From: Acidobacteriota bacterium
GTDB taxonomy: Bacteria; Acidobacteriota; Thermoanaerobaculia; Gp7-AA8
Direction of reading: 5' to 3'
Assembly (NCBI GenBank): GCA_021325515.1
Contig: JAJPHC010000037.1
Coordinates: 62,001-126,000, forward strand
Length of the DNA stretch: 64,000 nucleotides
A program made the position numbers and the translations under genes. The notes under the pieces were generated by a model. The model had not been told where the DNA came from, ran no database searches, and saw nothing but the letters and a program-made list of their open reading frames with translations. Below, one piece after another: positions 10,613-21,669 of the stretch (position 1 is the stretch's first letter; the number at the start of each line of letters is the position of its first letter).

Positions 10613-11982
10613 AAAGGGTCTTGATCGTTGATGATGATCGCGCGACGAGCGCGGGGATGGCCGACGTCGTCGAAGAGTGGGGCTACGAGCCTGAGCTCGC
10701 CGATTCCGTGAAGGCTGGATGGGCTGCGATTTCCAGGCTGGTGCCGGACGTCGCGATCGTAGACCTCAAGCTGCCGGATGGCTCCGGTCTCGATCTGCTG
10801 CATCGCATCAAAGAGCAGTACTCCGACATCTCCGTGATCATCCTGACGGGACATGCGACGGTCGATTCCGCCGTCAAAGCCCTGAAGGTCGGCGCAGAGG
10901 ATTACGTCACGAAGCCTGTCGATCTTCCCCGCCTGCAGGTGATCCTGAAGTCGATCGAAGACAAGCAGATGATGAAGCAGGAGATTCTCGAGCTTCGTCG
11001 TCAGTTGCAGAAGATGGGAGCGCTCGGCCATCTCGTCGGCAAATCGCCGCGGATGCAGAAGCTGTTCGAAGAGATCGAGATGGTCGCGAACACCGACGCG
11101 AACGTCTTCATCGTCGGCGAGTCGGGCTCCGGCAAGGAAGTCGTGGCGAACACGATTCACTCGCTGTCGCGCCGGCGCAACAAGCCATTCATCGCGTTCA
11201 ACTGCGGCGCGATCTCACCGACGCTCATCGAGTCCGAGATTTTCGGACATGAAAAGGGCGCGTTCACGAACGCGATCAAGCGCCGCGAGGGATACTTCGA
11301 GACCGCGAAAGGCGGCACGGTATTTCTCGATGAAATCACCGAGATGCCGATCGAGCTGCAGGTCAAGCTCCTGCGCGTTCTCGAAGAGGGAAAGTTCCGC
11401 CGCGTGGGCGGCAACGACGAGATCAACATCGATGCGCGCATCATCGCCGCATCGAACCGCGATCCGCAGAAGGCCATCCAGGACGGCCGTATGCGCGAGG
11501 ATCTCTACTATCGCCTCAACGTCTTCCCGATCGAGGTCCCGCCGCTGCGCGAGCGCCTGGAGGACATTCCGCTCTTCGCGCACTTCTTCCTGCAGAAGTT
11601 GAACGAGACGGAAGACAAGAAGGTCGAGAACATCGACAGCGACTTCATCGAAGCGCTGCAGGCCTACGAGTGGCAGGGCAATGTGCGCGAGCTCCGCAAC
11701 GTGATCAACCGCGCGTTCATCATGGCGCGCAGCGACACACTCACGGTTGAATGTCTTCCTGAAAAACTTCTCGGCGCGCGCAAGCGCCGCTCGAAGAACG
11801 CGGTGCAGATTCCGCTGGGCCAGCCGATGGAAGAAGTCGAGCGCATCGTCATCGAAGAGACGCTCAACATGACCGACGGCGACCGTCGCAAGACCGCGGA
11901 AATCCTCGGCATCTCGTACAAGACGCTGTACAACAAGACGAAGAAGTACAAGGCCGCGGGAGCCGAGGAAGACGAGGAGTAG
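10609..11982 (+). CDS. NtrC-family sigma-54-dependent response regulator
   Basis: 457 residues in three domains. Receiver (1-120): acidic pocket DDD at 8-10, phosphoacceptor Asp52 in VDLKLPDGSG, and Lys in the TKP motif. AAA+ domain (about 140-370): Walker A GESGSGKE and Walker B GTVFLDEI; the sigma-54 contact loop reads GAFTNA instead of GAFTGA. C-terminal Fis-type helix-turn-helix (RRKTAEILGISYKTLYNKTKKY). It should activate sigma-54 promoters after phosphorylation, presumably through the overlapping upstream histidine-kinase-like protein. The cyclase gene follows after five bases, so the three form one unit. Confidence 0.95.
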   Translation: MKRVLIVDDDRATSAGMADVVEEWGYEPELADSVKAGWAAISRLVPDVAIVDLKLPDGSGLDLLHRIKEQYSDISVIILTGHATVDSAVKALKVGAEDYVTKPVDLPRLQVILKSIEDKQMMKQEILELRRQLQKMGALGHLVGKSPRMQKLFEEIEMVANTDANVFIVGESGSGKEVVANTIHSLSRRRNKPFIAFNCGAISPTLIESEIFGHEKGAFTNAIKRREGYFETAKGGTVFLDEITEMPIELQVKLLRVLEEGKFRRVGGNDEINIDARIIAASNRDPQKAIQDGRMREDLYYRLNVFPIEVPPLRERLEDIPLFAHFFLQKLNETEDKKVENIDSDFIEALQAYEWQGNVRELRNVINRAFIMARSDTLTVECLPEKLLGARKRRSKNAVQIPLGQPMEEVERIVIEETLNMTDGDRRKTAEILGISYKTLYNKTKKYKAAGAEEDEE

Positions 11983-11987
11983 CGGGC

Positions 11988-12617
11988 TTGTCGTTTCGCG
12001 GCCGCGTCGTTCACAGCGCATCCGAGGAACGGCTCGAGAAGCTGATCGCGGCGCGGCTCGAGTCGGCGGCCGATCGTGAATCGATCGATCAGCGCATCTG
12101 GGATCTCTTCGGCGAAGAGTGGTGCATCATGTTCACCGACCTCGCCGGCTTCTCGCGCAACGTCGCCGAGTTCGGCATCATCCATTTTCTCCAGACGATC
12201 TACGAGTCGGAGAGAATTCTGATTCCGGTGATCGAGAAGCATGACGGCGTTCTTCTGAAGGTCGAAGGCGACAGCTTCCTCGTCATCTTCCGCAACGTGC
12301 CGAAAGCGATTCGCGCGGCGCTGGAGATGCAGGAGACGACCGAGCACTACAACGACGTGCACATTCCGGAAGAGCACATCCTGCTGTGCGTGGGGCTGGG
12401 CTTCGGACGGGTGCTGCGCATTGGTGATACGGACGTCTTCGGCCCCGAGGTGAACGCAGCCTCGAAGCTCGGAGAGGACATCGCCAGGGCGCATCAGATC
12501 CTCGTGACGGACTCTGTTCGCGACGCCGCTTCCGCCGTGGAAAACATCGACTTCGAAGAGATCGATGAGGTGCCGCCTGGTGCTCGGGCCGCTTACCGGA
12601 TCGTCTACAAACGGTAG
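11988..12617 (+). CDS. Class III adenylate/guanylate cyclase domain protein
   Basis: 209 residues, nearly only the cyclase catalytic domain. First metal-binding Asp in FTDLAGFSRN (about residue 51), second in KVEGDSFLVIF, and the glycine-rich FGPEVNAASKLGED segment. The usual transition-state arginine in VNxAxR is a lysine here, so the catalytic rate or substrate may differ. No membrane or HAMP region is present. Translation starts at TTG (11988), five bases after the regulator stop, which suggests co-transcription with the two-component genes. Product cAMP is likely but not proven. Confidence 0.85.
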   Translation: MSFRGRVVHSASEERLEKLIAARLESAADRESIDQRIWDLFGEEWCIMFTDLAGFSRNVAEFGIIHFLQTIYESERILIPVIEKHDGVLLKVEGDSFLVIFRNVPKAIRAALEMQETTEHYNDVHIPEEHILLCVGLGFGRVLRIGDTDVFGPEVNAASKLGEDIARAHQILVTDSVRDAASAVENIDFEEIDEVPPGARAAYRIVYKR

Positions 12618-12657
12618 GTTTTTGCGCCTGCCGGGCCCCTCTGATATGGTCTGACGC

Positions 12658-12688
12658 CCTCGCGCATGATGCGCGCGCGAGGAATTTT
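12658..12688 (+). terminator. Candidate intrinsic terminator after the cyclase gene
   Basis: CCTCGCGC (12658-12665) pairs with GCGCGAGG (12675-12682) and is followed by AATTTT. The U-run is short, so this is a moderate candidate. It lies between the cyclase and topA and would sit in the topA leader if topA has an upstream promoter. Confidence 0.4.
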
Positions 12689-12719
12689 GAGCATGCGCCG
12701 TGCCGTTCGGCGTTCCGCA

Positions 12720-15149
12720 ATGGCCAGGAATCTTGTCATCGTCGAGTCTCCCGCGAAAGCGAAGACCATCAACAAGTTCATCGGCAAGGACTACATCGTC
12801 AAGGCTTCGGTCGGACATGTACGCGATCTGCCGAAGAGCGAGCTCGGTGTCGACGAAGACTCGTTCGAGCCGAAGTACGAAGTGCTCGAAGGAAAAGAGA
12901 AGGTCGTCAGCGAGCTGAAAGCCGCCGCGAAGAAGGCCGAGACCATCTACATCGCCTCGGACCCTGATCGCGAAGGAGAGGCGATCGGCTGGCACGTCAT
13001 GAGTCTGTTGGGGAAGGACGCGGTGAAGGTGCGCCGTGTGCTTTTCCACGAGATCACGAAGAACGCCGTTCGCAAGGCCATCGACAACCCGGGCGAGATC
13101 GACATGAACAAGGTGAACGCGCAGCAGGCGCGCCGCGTTCTCGATCGTCTCGTCGGCTACAAGATCTCGCCGCTGCTGTGGGACAAGGTGCGCCGCGGAC
13201 TTTCCGCAGGGCGCGTGCAGTCGGTTGCGCTGAAGATGATCGTCGACCGCGAGGAAGAGATCAAAGCGTTCGTCCCGCAGGAGTACTGGACGTTCGCCGC
13301 GAAGCTGGCCGCAAAGAATCCGCCGCCGTTCATCGCGAAGCTGAACAAGGTCGACGGAAAAAAGGCGGAGGTTGCGAACGAAACCCAGGCGCGCGCCATC
13401 GAGAGCGCGGTCAAGAGCGGGAAGTTCGTCGTCGAGACGATTGCGCGGAAAGAGAAGAAGCAATCCGCCGCGCCCCCCTTCATCACGTCGACGCTGCAGC
13501 GCGCGGCGTACAACCGTTTCAAGTACCCGGTGAAGCGGACGATGTCGATCGCGCAGAAGCTGTACGAAGGCAAGGAGCTGGGCCCGCACGGCCTCGTCGG
13601 TCTCATCACCTACATGCGTACCGACTCGGTCCGCATCTCGGACGAGGCCCTCACCGAAGTTAGACAATATATCGGCACGAAATACGGAGCCGATATTCTT
13701 CCCGAAAAGCCAAACGTTTATCGTGTCAAAAAAGCTGCACAGGCGCAGGAGGCCCACGAGGCCATCCGCCCGACGTCCACGGAGTTCGATCCGGAGAAGA
13801 TCAAGGACTACCTGACGAAAGAGGAGTACAACCTCTACAAGATGATCTGGGACCGCTTCGTTGCCTCCCAGATGAAGCCTGCGCTCTTCGATGTCACCGA
13901 CGTCGACATCAAGAACGGCGTGCACAACTTCCGCGCGTCAGGCGAAGTGCTCAAGTTTGCGGGCTACCTCGCGGTGTTCCAGGAAGCGGGCGACGAGGAC
14001 GACGAGGAGAAGCCGGAGAACGATAAGGCGCTGCCGGCGATGAATGAAGGCGACGTGCTCGACCTTCTCAATCTCGACACGAAGCAGAACTTCACCCAGC
14101 CTCCTCCGCGCTACACGGAAGCGACGCTGGTGAAGGCGCTGGAAGAGAACGGCATCGGACGTCCTTCGACGTACGGCCAGATTCTCACCACGATTCAGAC
14201 TCGCGATTACACCTACAAGCACGACGGAAAGTTCTTTCCGACACAGCTCGGCGTTCTGATTTCACGGCTGCTCAAGCAGTCGTTCGGCGACATCATCGAC
14301 GAGACCTACACCGCGCGCCTCGAACAGGAGCTCGACGAGATCGAAGAAGGAAAGCTCGAGTGGACCGACGCGATGCGCGAGTTCGCCGGCAAGTTCAACA
14401 AGGATCTCGAGCGCGCGGCGACCGAGATGGTCGAAGTGAAGCGCACCGGCGTCGAGACCGAAGAGAAATGCGAGACGTGCGGCGCGCCGATGGTGATCAA
14501 GTTCGGCCGCTTCGGCGAGTTCCTCGCCTGCTCCAACTATCCGGAGTGCAAGACGACGAAGGAAATGGCGAAGGGGCATGCGGCGGATGTCGCCGAGGGC
14601 GAAGAGCAGATCGTCTGCGACAAGTGCGGCAAGCCGATGCAGCTCAAGCGCTCGCGCTTCGGACAGTTCTATGCCTGCACCGGTTACCCGGAGTGCAAGA
14701 ACACGAAAGACCCGCGCCTGATGAAGGCGAACATTCCGAATGAGCCGCAGCCGCCGTGTGAGAACTGCGGCAAGGAAATGGTGCTCAAGAGCGGGCGGTA
14801 CGGTCCGTTCTACTCCTGTTCCGGCTATCCGGACTGCAAGACGATCCGCAAGATCGGCGGCGGCAAGTCGACACCGCCGAAGCCGACCGGAGTGAAGTGT
14901 CCCTCCTGCGGCGAAGGAGAGCTCGTCGAGCGCCGCTCACGCCGCGGCATCTTCTACTCCTGTTCTCGCTATCCGAAGTGCGATTTCGCGCTGAACAACA
15001 AGCCGATCGCCAAGGAGTGCCCGAAGTGCCACGCGCCCTATCTTCTCGAGAAGACGACCAAGCGCGACGGCCACATCGAGTACTGCAACAACCCGGAGTG
15101 CGACTACAAAGCGCCCGCGACTTCCTCGCCGGAAACTGCTGCCAGCTGA
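12720..15149 (+). CDS. topA: DNA topoisomerase I (type IA)
   Basis: TopA relaxes negative supercoils through a covalent 5'-phosphotyrosine. 809 residues: Toprim domain starting NLVIVESPAKAKTINKFIG with DPDREGEAIGWH, catalytic core with the active-site tyrosine in LITYMRTDSVR, and five C-terminal four-cysteine zinc ribbons of the type CETCGAPM...CSNYPEC. The ORF track starts at 12666; in-frame ATGs at 12666 and 12693 would add short basic extensions, and GAGG upstream of 12693 makes that start possible. I chose 12720 from the family N terminus. Convergent with metX, eight bases apart. Confidence 0.96.
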   Translation: MARNLVIVESPAKAKTINKFIGKDYIVKASVGHVRDLPKSELGVDEDSFEPKYEVLEGKEKVVSELKAAAKKAETIYIASDPDREGEAIGWHVMSLLGKDAVKVRRVLFHEITKNAVRKAIDNPGEIDMNKVNAQQARRVLDRLVGYKISPLLWDKVRRGLSAGRVQSVALKMIVDREEEIKAFVPQEYWTFAAKLAAKNPPPFIAKLNKVDGKKAEVANETQARAIESAVKSGKFVVETIARKEKKQSAAPPFITSTLQRAAYNRFKYPVKRTMSIAQKLYEGKELGPHGLVGLITYMRTDSVRISDEALTEVRQYIGTKYGADILPEKPNVYRVKKAAQAQEAHEAIRPTSTEFDPEKIKDYLTKEEYNLYKMIWDRFVASQMKPALFDVTDVDIKNGVHNFRASGEVLKFAGYLAVFQEAGDEDDEEKPENDKALPAMNEGDVLDLLNLDTKQNFTQPPPRYTEATLVKALEENGIGRPSTYGQILTTIQTRDYTYKHDGKFFPTQLGVLISRLLKQSFGDIIDETYTARLEQELDEIEEGKLEWTDAMREFAGKFNKDLERAATEMVEVKRTGVETEEKCETCGAPMVIKFGRFGEFLACSNYPECKTTKEMAKGHAADVAEGEEQIVCDKCGKPMQLKRSRFGQFYACTGYPECKNTKDPRLMKANIPNEPQPPCENCGKEMVLKSGRYGPFYSCSGYPDCKTIRKIGGGKSTPPKPTGVKCPSCGEGELVERRSRRGIFYSCSRYPKCDFALNNKPIAKECPKCHAPYLLEKTTKRDGHIEYCNNPECDYKAPATSSPETAAS

Positions 15150-15157
15150 TCGCGCGG

Positions 15158-16258
15158 TCAGCTCAGGAAGTGCCGAACGGGCGGCGTGATGAGGTCGTAG
15201 TCGATCAGAAACGAGTCGTGTCCGTTCGGCGACGTCATCCGCTCGTGCAGGACATCGACTCCGAGAGACCGCATCGCCGAGGCCACGCGCTCCGACTCCG
15301 ATTGTGGAAAGAGCCAGTCGGTGTCGAAGGAAATGATGAGCGTACGGCCGCGCCATTTTGCAAACGCGGCCTGCAGTGAGCCGAACTGCTCCTCGAGATC
15401 CATCTCGTCCATCGCGGCCTGCACACGGATGTAGGAGTTCGCGTCGTACTGCGATGCGAACTTCTTTCCCTGATACTCGAAATACGAATCGATCTCGAAC
15501 TGCCGCGTGTTGCCGCGGCGCCGGCGGCCGAACTTCGTCTGCAGCGACTGCGCGGAGAGATACGTCATGTGCCCCACCATCCTCGCGACCTCCAGGCCGC
15601 GCAGCGGGTCGGGCTTGTCGTAGTAGTCGCCGCTGTGAAAACGGGTGTCGCTCTCGATGATCTTGCGCCCGATGATGTGCCACGCGATGCCGAGCACGGG
15701 GACCGCGGAGCCGGTACACATCGCGATGATCGAATCCGTGAGCTCCGGATAGAGCGCCGCCCACATCAGCACCTGCATGCCGCCCAGCGATCCACCGGCG
15801 ACCGAATGAAGATGCGTGATGCCGAGACGATCGAGCAGGATCTTCTGCGAATGAACCATGTCCTCGATCGTCGGCCATGGATAACGCGAGCCATAAGGCT
15901 TGCCGCTCATCGGATCGATCGACTTCGGCGCGGTGGTGCCGTAGCAGGAGCCCGGCAGGTTCGCGCAGATCACGAAGTACTTGTTGAGATCGATCCCCTT
16001 CCCGTAGCCGATCAGACCATCCCACCAGCCGGGGCGCTCGTCCTCGGAATCGCTGTACTTTCCCGCGGCATGTGCGCTCGCCGACAGCGCGTGACAAACG
16101 AGGATCGCATTCGATTTGTCGGCGTTCAGTTCGCCGAACGTCTCGTAGGCGATCGTGAACGGCGCAATCGTCTGGCCGTGCGAGAAGCGGAAGCCCTCGC
16201 CGAGCACGAGCTCCTTCCTGGGCGCTGCGATGAACGAGTTGTGGGCGAGTTGCGGCAT
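15158..16258 (-). CDS. metX: Homoserine O-acetyltransferase MetX (alpha/beta hydrolase fold)
   Basis: MetX acylates homoserine with an acyl-CoA in the first committed step of methionine synthesis. 366 residues with nucleophile Ser157 in GGSLGGMQ, acid Asp in FDTDWLFPQSE and His in NGHDSFL, plus the oxyanion/substrate loop NLPGSCYGTT. Members of this family can also use succinyl-CoA or act on serine; the acetyl preference is inferred from overall likeness. It follows the DNA ligase gene by 19 bases on the same strand, so both may be co-transcribed. Confidence 0.9.
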   Translation of the reverse strand: MPQLAHNSFIAAPRKELVLGEGFRFSHGQTIAPFTIAYETFGELNADKSNAILVCHALSASAHAAGKYSDSEDERPGWWDGLIGYGKGIDLNKYFVICANLPGSCYGTTAPKSIDPMSGKPYGSRYPWPTIEDMVHSQKILLDRLGITHLHSVAGGSLGGMQVLMWAALYPELTDSIIAMCTGSAVPVLGIAWHIIGRKIIESDTRFHSGDYYDKPDPLRGLEVARMVGHMTYLSAQSLQTKFGRRRRGNTRQFEIDSYFEYQGKKFASQYDANSYIRVQAAMDEMDLEEQFGSLQAAFAKWRGRTLIISFDTDWLFPQSESERVASAMRSLGVDVLHERMTSPNGHDSFLIDYDLITPPVRHFLS

Positions 16259-16277
16259 TCGTGGACCGCGAAGGATG

Positions 16278-18884
<2,607 letters not shown>

Positions 18885-18895
18885 GGCTGAACGGT

Positions 18896-18922
18896 GGAGC
18901 GCGGGCATCTCGTCCGCGCTCC
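18896..18922 (+). terminator. GC-rich hairpin after mdh, possible terminator
   Basis: GGAGCGCGG and CCGCGCTCC form a perfect nine-base-pair stem with a nine-base loop, 11 bases after the mdh stop. No clear U-run follows, so termination would have to be assisted; the hairpin may instead stabilise the mdh 3' end. Confidence 0.4.
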
Positions 18923-18987
18923 GCTGACAATCGCACTTCTGGCGGAATGCGGCGCGGCCTCGCGCTGTAAACTACTTTGAACCCGCC

Positions 18988-19941
18988 ATGAAAAAGCTCG
19001 TCATCGACATCGAGACGGTCGGCATCCCGTGGGAAGAGCTCGATCCTTACGTCCGTGAGTATCTGATCAAAGGCCTCAGCGAAGGGGATGCGGAAGAGAC
19101 GCGCCGCGCAGGTGGCCTCTCGCCTTTTCGCGGAAAGATCGTCGCGATCGGTGTGATCCGGCTGGACGACGGCCGGTCCTGTGCTCTCTACGAATCGCCG
19201 GGCCAGAAAGAGCTGCGGACCGAAAAGATCGGCAACCGTACATACATCTCCGGAAACGAGAAACAGATTCTCGAGAAGTTCTGGCAGTTCTTCGACGACG
19301 ATTCGCGATTCATCTCCTTCAACGGACGGCAGTTCGATGGTCCGTTCTTGATGATCCGCTCCGCGATCCACAACGTGATCCCGAAGCGCGATCTCGTCGG
19401 CTATCGCTACGGGTTTCATCCCAACTGCGATCTGCGCGAGGCGCTGAATTTCTTCGGCACGACGAACAATCGGCAGTTCAAGTTCAACCTCGATCTGGCT
19501 TGCAAGACGTTCGGCGTCGAGACATCGAAGAGCGAAGGCGTCGATGGCCGCTCCGTCGAGACGTGGTATCGCGCCGGACGGCATCGCGACATCGCTGACT
19601 ACTGTCTCGAAGATGTCCGCGCCACCGCGGAGCTCTACGAGAAACTCGTTCCGACGCTGCTGATGTTCAATCGCGAGTTCCGCGATGCGGAAGAACGCGG
19701 AACGAGGCGCGCGCCCATCGAACAGCCGGAGTTGCCCATGATCATGCCGCGCTCCGAGCAGAGCTTCATGGATGCCGTGGAGCAGAGCTCGATCGAGCTG
19801 ACGGCGTCACTCGAGCGCGTCGAGATCACCGACAGCAAAGGTCCGGAGAAAGTCGTGACCGCTCGCCATCAGGCGATCGTGCTCGACAAGCTCGTTCAGG
19901 ATGATCGTCCGGAAGAAGACATCATTCCGAACGGACTCTGA
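18988..19941 (+). CDS. DEDD-type 3'-5' exonuclease, PolB exonuclease-like
   Basis: 317 residues. Exonuclease motifs are visible: DIET at residues 7-10 (Exo I), FNGRQFDGPFL at about 110-120 (Exo II), and YCLEDVRATAELY (Exo III, with the Asp). This places it in the predicted 3'-5' exonuclease family related to DNA polymerase B proofreading domains, usually a stand-alone protein in bacteria. The last 80 residues are not recognisable. Its cellular role is probably nucleic-acid repair or processing but is not known. It is convergent with the anti-sigma-like gene. Confidence 0.85.
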   Translation: MKKLVIDIETVGIPWEELDPYVREYLIKGLSEGDAEETRRAGGLSPFRGKIVAIGVIRLDDGRSCALYESPGQKELRTEKIGNRTYISGNEKQILEKFWQFFDDDSRFISFNGRQFDGPFLMIRSAIHNVIPKRDLVGYRYGFHPNCDLREALNFFGTTNNRQFKFNLDLACKTFGVETSKSEGVDGRSVETWYRAGRHRDIADYCLEDVRATAELYEKLVPTLLMFNREFRDAEERGTRRAPIEQPELPMIMPRSEQSFMDAVEQSSIELTASLERVEITDSKGPEKVVTARHQAIVLDKLVQDDRPEEDIIPNGL

Positions 19942-19971
19942 TCTGCTGCGGAAAACGCTGCGCGTTCCCGA

Positions 19972-20298
19972 TCACCGGATGAGCGGCACGAGCGCGATGA
20001 GCAGAGCGGCAGTGACGGCAGCGATCGCGAAGAAGACCCACTTCTGATTGCGCCGCCCGCGTGCCGCGTACGTCTCGAGATTGCGCACCTCGCGGCCGCA
20101 CGTCGCGCACTCTGCGATATGAGACTCGACGAGCCAGCGGTCGATCGGATCCGATTTTCGATCCGCATAGTTTTCGATCAACTCGTAGTCGAGATGCAGC
20201 GTCTCGGTGGTGACGAGCTCCGCAACCAGGGCGCGAACGAGCGCCGCCCTCTCGTCGGTGGTCATCGCAAACGCGGTGTTTTTCCAGATTGAGGCCAA
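19972..20298 (-). CDS. Single-pass membrane protein with anti-sigma-type zinc finger
   Basis: 108 residues. The motif HIAECATCGREV with an upstream acidic helical region resembles the HxxxCxxC zinc finger of ECF anti-sigma factors, and a single membrane segment (WVFFAIAAVTAALLIALVPL) closes the protein, leaving almost no extracytoplasmic part. Start may be the ATG at 20298 or the internal ATG at 20265 (MTTDERAAL). No sigma factor gene is adjacent, so it is an orphan. Function as an anti-sigma factor is inference. Confidence 0.65.
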   Translation of the reverse strand: MASIWKNTAFAMTTDERAALVRALVAELVTTETLHLDYELIENYADRKSDPIDRWLVESHIAECATCGREVRNLETYAARGRRNQKWVFFAIAAVTAALLIALVPLIR

Positions 20299-20331
20299 CT
20301 CCGGCAGCGGGCGGAGGCCGTCTTACAATGC

Positions 20332-21618
20332 GTGACTGTGAAACTCTTCCGTTCCCGGATCTTTACGCCGGTCAGCGATCCGTTTGCTGCCGATATCGCA
20401 ACCTCGTATCGGATCTTCGACGACGGATTTCTCGCCGTAGAAGATGGACGGATTGCCGGAGTTGGCGACTGGAACGACCGGCCGGCAGTTGGAGAGGTCA
20501 TCGACCTCGGCCGCCACAAGCTGATCTCGCCCGGCTTCTTCGACACGCATCTGCACGCGCCACAACTGGAGATGATCGGCTCATACGGCGGCGATCTCCT
20601 GCAGTGGCTCAATCGCTACACATTTCCGACCGAAGCGAAGTTCGCTGAGCGCGGTCATGCGGAGATGGTCGCGCGGGTGTTCTTCGATGAGCTGCTGCGC
20701 AACGGTACGCTTTGCGCGCTGATCTTCTCCACGATTCACTTCGAGGCGACCGATGTCTTTTTCGCCGAGGCGGAGCGGCGCGGATTCCGCGGAATCATCG
20801 GCAAGAACATGATGGACCGGAACGCGCCCGAGTTTCTGCTCGAGGATCCGCGCACATCGTATGAGCAGAGCCGCGAGCTGCTGCGCAAGTGGCATAACCG
20901 CGGCCTGTTGCGCTACGCGATCACACCGCGTTTCGCGCCGACGTCCACACCGGAGCTGCTCCGGTTCGCCGGCGATCTGAAGCGGGAGTTTCCCGACGCC
21001 TACGTGCATACGCACATCTCCGAGAATCGCAACGAGGTTCTCTGGGTGCAGCAGCTCTTCCCCGAGGCGGAGTACGCCGACGTGTACGACGACTACGGAT
21101 TGCTCGACGAGAAGAGCGTGCTGGCGCACGGCGTCTATCTCAGCAGCGAAGAGCTCGATCTGCTGAGCCAGCGGAAGTCGCGCATCGCGCACTGCCCGAA
21201 CTCGAATCTGTTTCTGGGAAGCGGCCTCTTCCCACTCTTCCGCACGTTGAAGGCGGGAGTGATCGTCGGACTCGGAAGCGACATCGGCGCAGGGACGACC
21301 CCCTCGATGCTCAACGCGATGGCCGACGCGTACAAAGTGCAGCAGGTGCAGGGCGTGTCGCTGAGTCCGTTCCAGCTCTGGTATCTCGCAACGCTCGGCG
21401 GCGCCCGCGCGCTGTCTCTCGATCACGAGACAGGCAGCATCGAAGCCGGCAAGTCAGCCGACTTCCTCGTCCTCGATCTGCATGCGACTCCATTGATCTC
21501 GATGCGCAGTGATCGCGCGTCGTCGCTCGAAGATCTGCTCGCGGGTCTGATCTTCATGGGCGATGACCGCGTCGTCAGTGAGGCGTGGATCGCCGGCCGC
21601 CAGGTTTCGAAGAGATAG
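20332..21618 (+). CDS. guaD: Guanine deaminase
   Basis: Hydrolyses guanine to xanthine and ammonia in purine salvage or degradation. 428 residues of the amidohydrolase superfamily: PGFFDTHLHAPQ carries the first metal-binding His pair and the guanine-deaminase Gln, then THISEN, AHGVYLS and HCPNSN with the further ligands, and GLGSDIGAG with the catalytic Asp. The start is GTG at 20332; a second GTG at 20338 is equally close and would remove two residues. No riboswitch-like structure was seen upstream. Confidence 0.9.
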   Translation: MTVKLFRSRIFTPVSDPFAADIATSYRIFDDGFLAVEDGRIAGVGDWNDRPAVGEVIDLGRHKLISPGFFDTHLHAPQLEMIGSYGGDLLQWLNRYTFPTEAKFAERGHAEMVARVFFDELLRNGTLCALIFSTIHFEATDVFFAEAERRGFRGIIGKNMMDRNAPEFLLEDPRTSYEQSRELLRKWHNRGLLRYAITPRFAPTSTPELLRFAGDLKREFPDAYVHTHISENRNEVLWVQQLFPEAEYADVYDDYGLLDEKSVLAHGVYLSSEELDLLSQRKSRIAHCPNSNLFLGSGLFPLFRTLKAGVIVGLGSDIGAGTTPSMLNAMADAYKVQQVQGVSLSPFQLWYLATLGGARALSLDHETGSIEAGKSADFLVLDLHATPLISMRSDRASSLEDLLAGLIFMGDDRVVSEAWIAGRQVSKR

Positions 21619-21658
21619 GCCTGCGATCTGCTACGGGAGTTCTGCTCAGTGAAAGCAC

Positions 21659-21664
21659 AGGAGG
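21659..21664 (+). promoter_or_regulatory. Strong ribosome binding site of the DUF5666 gene
   Basis: AGGAGG stands at near-ideal spacing before the ATG at 21670 and fixes the start there. Most genes in this window have weaker sites, so this gene may be translated efficiently. Confidence 0.75.
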
Positions 21665-21669
21665 TACCT

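Noticed and set aside
11664-13925. Reverse-strand open frame of 753 codons across the NtrC regulator, cyclase and topA
   Set aside because: It crosses three real genes and shows no domain; shadow frame.
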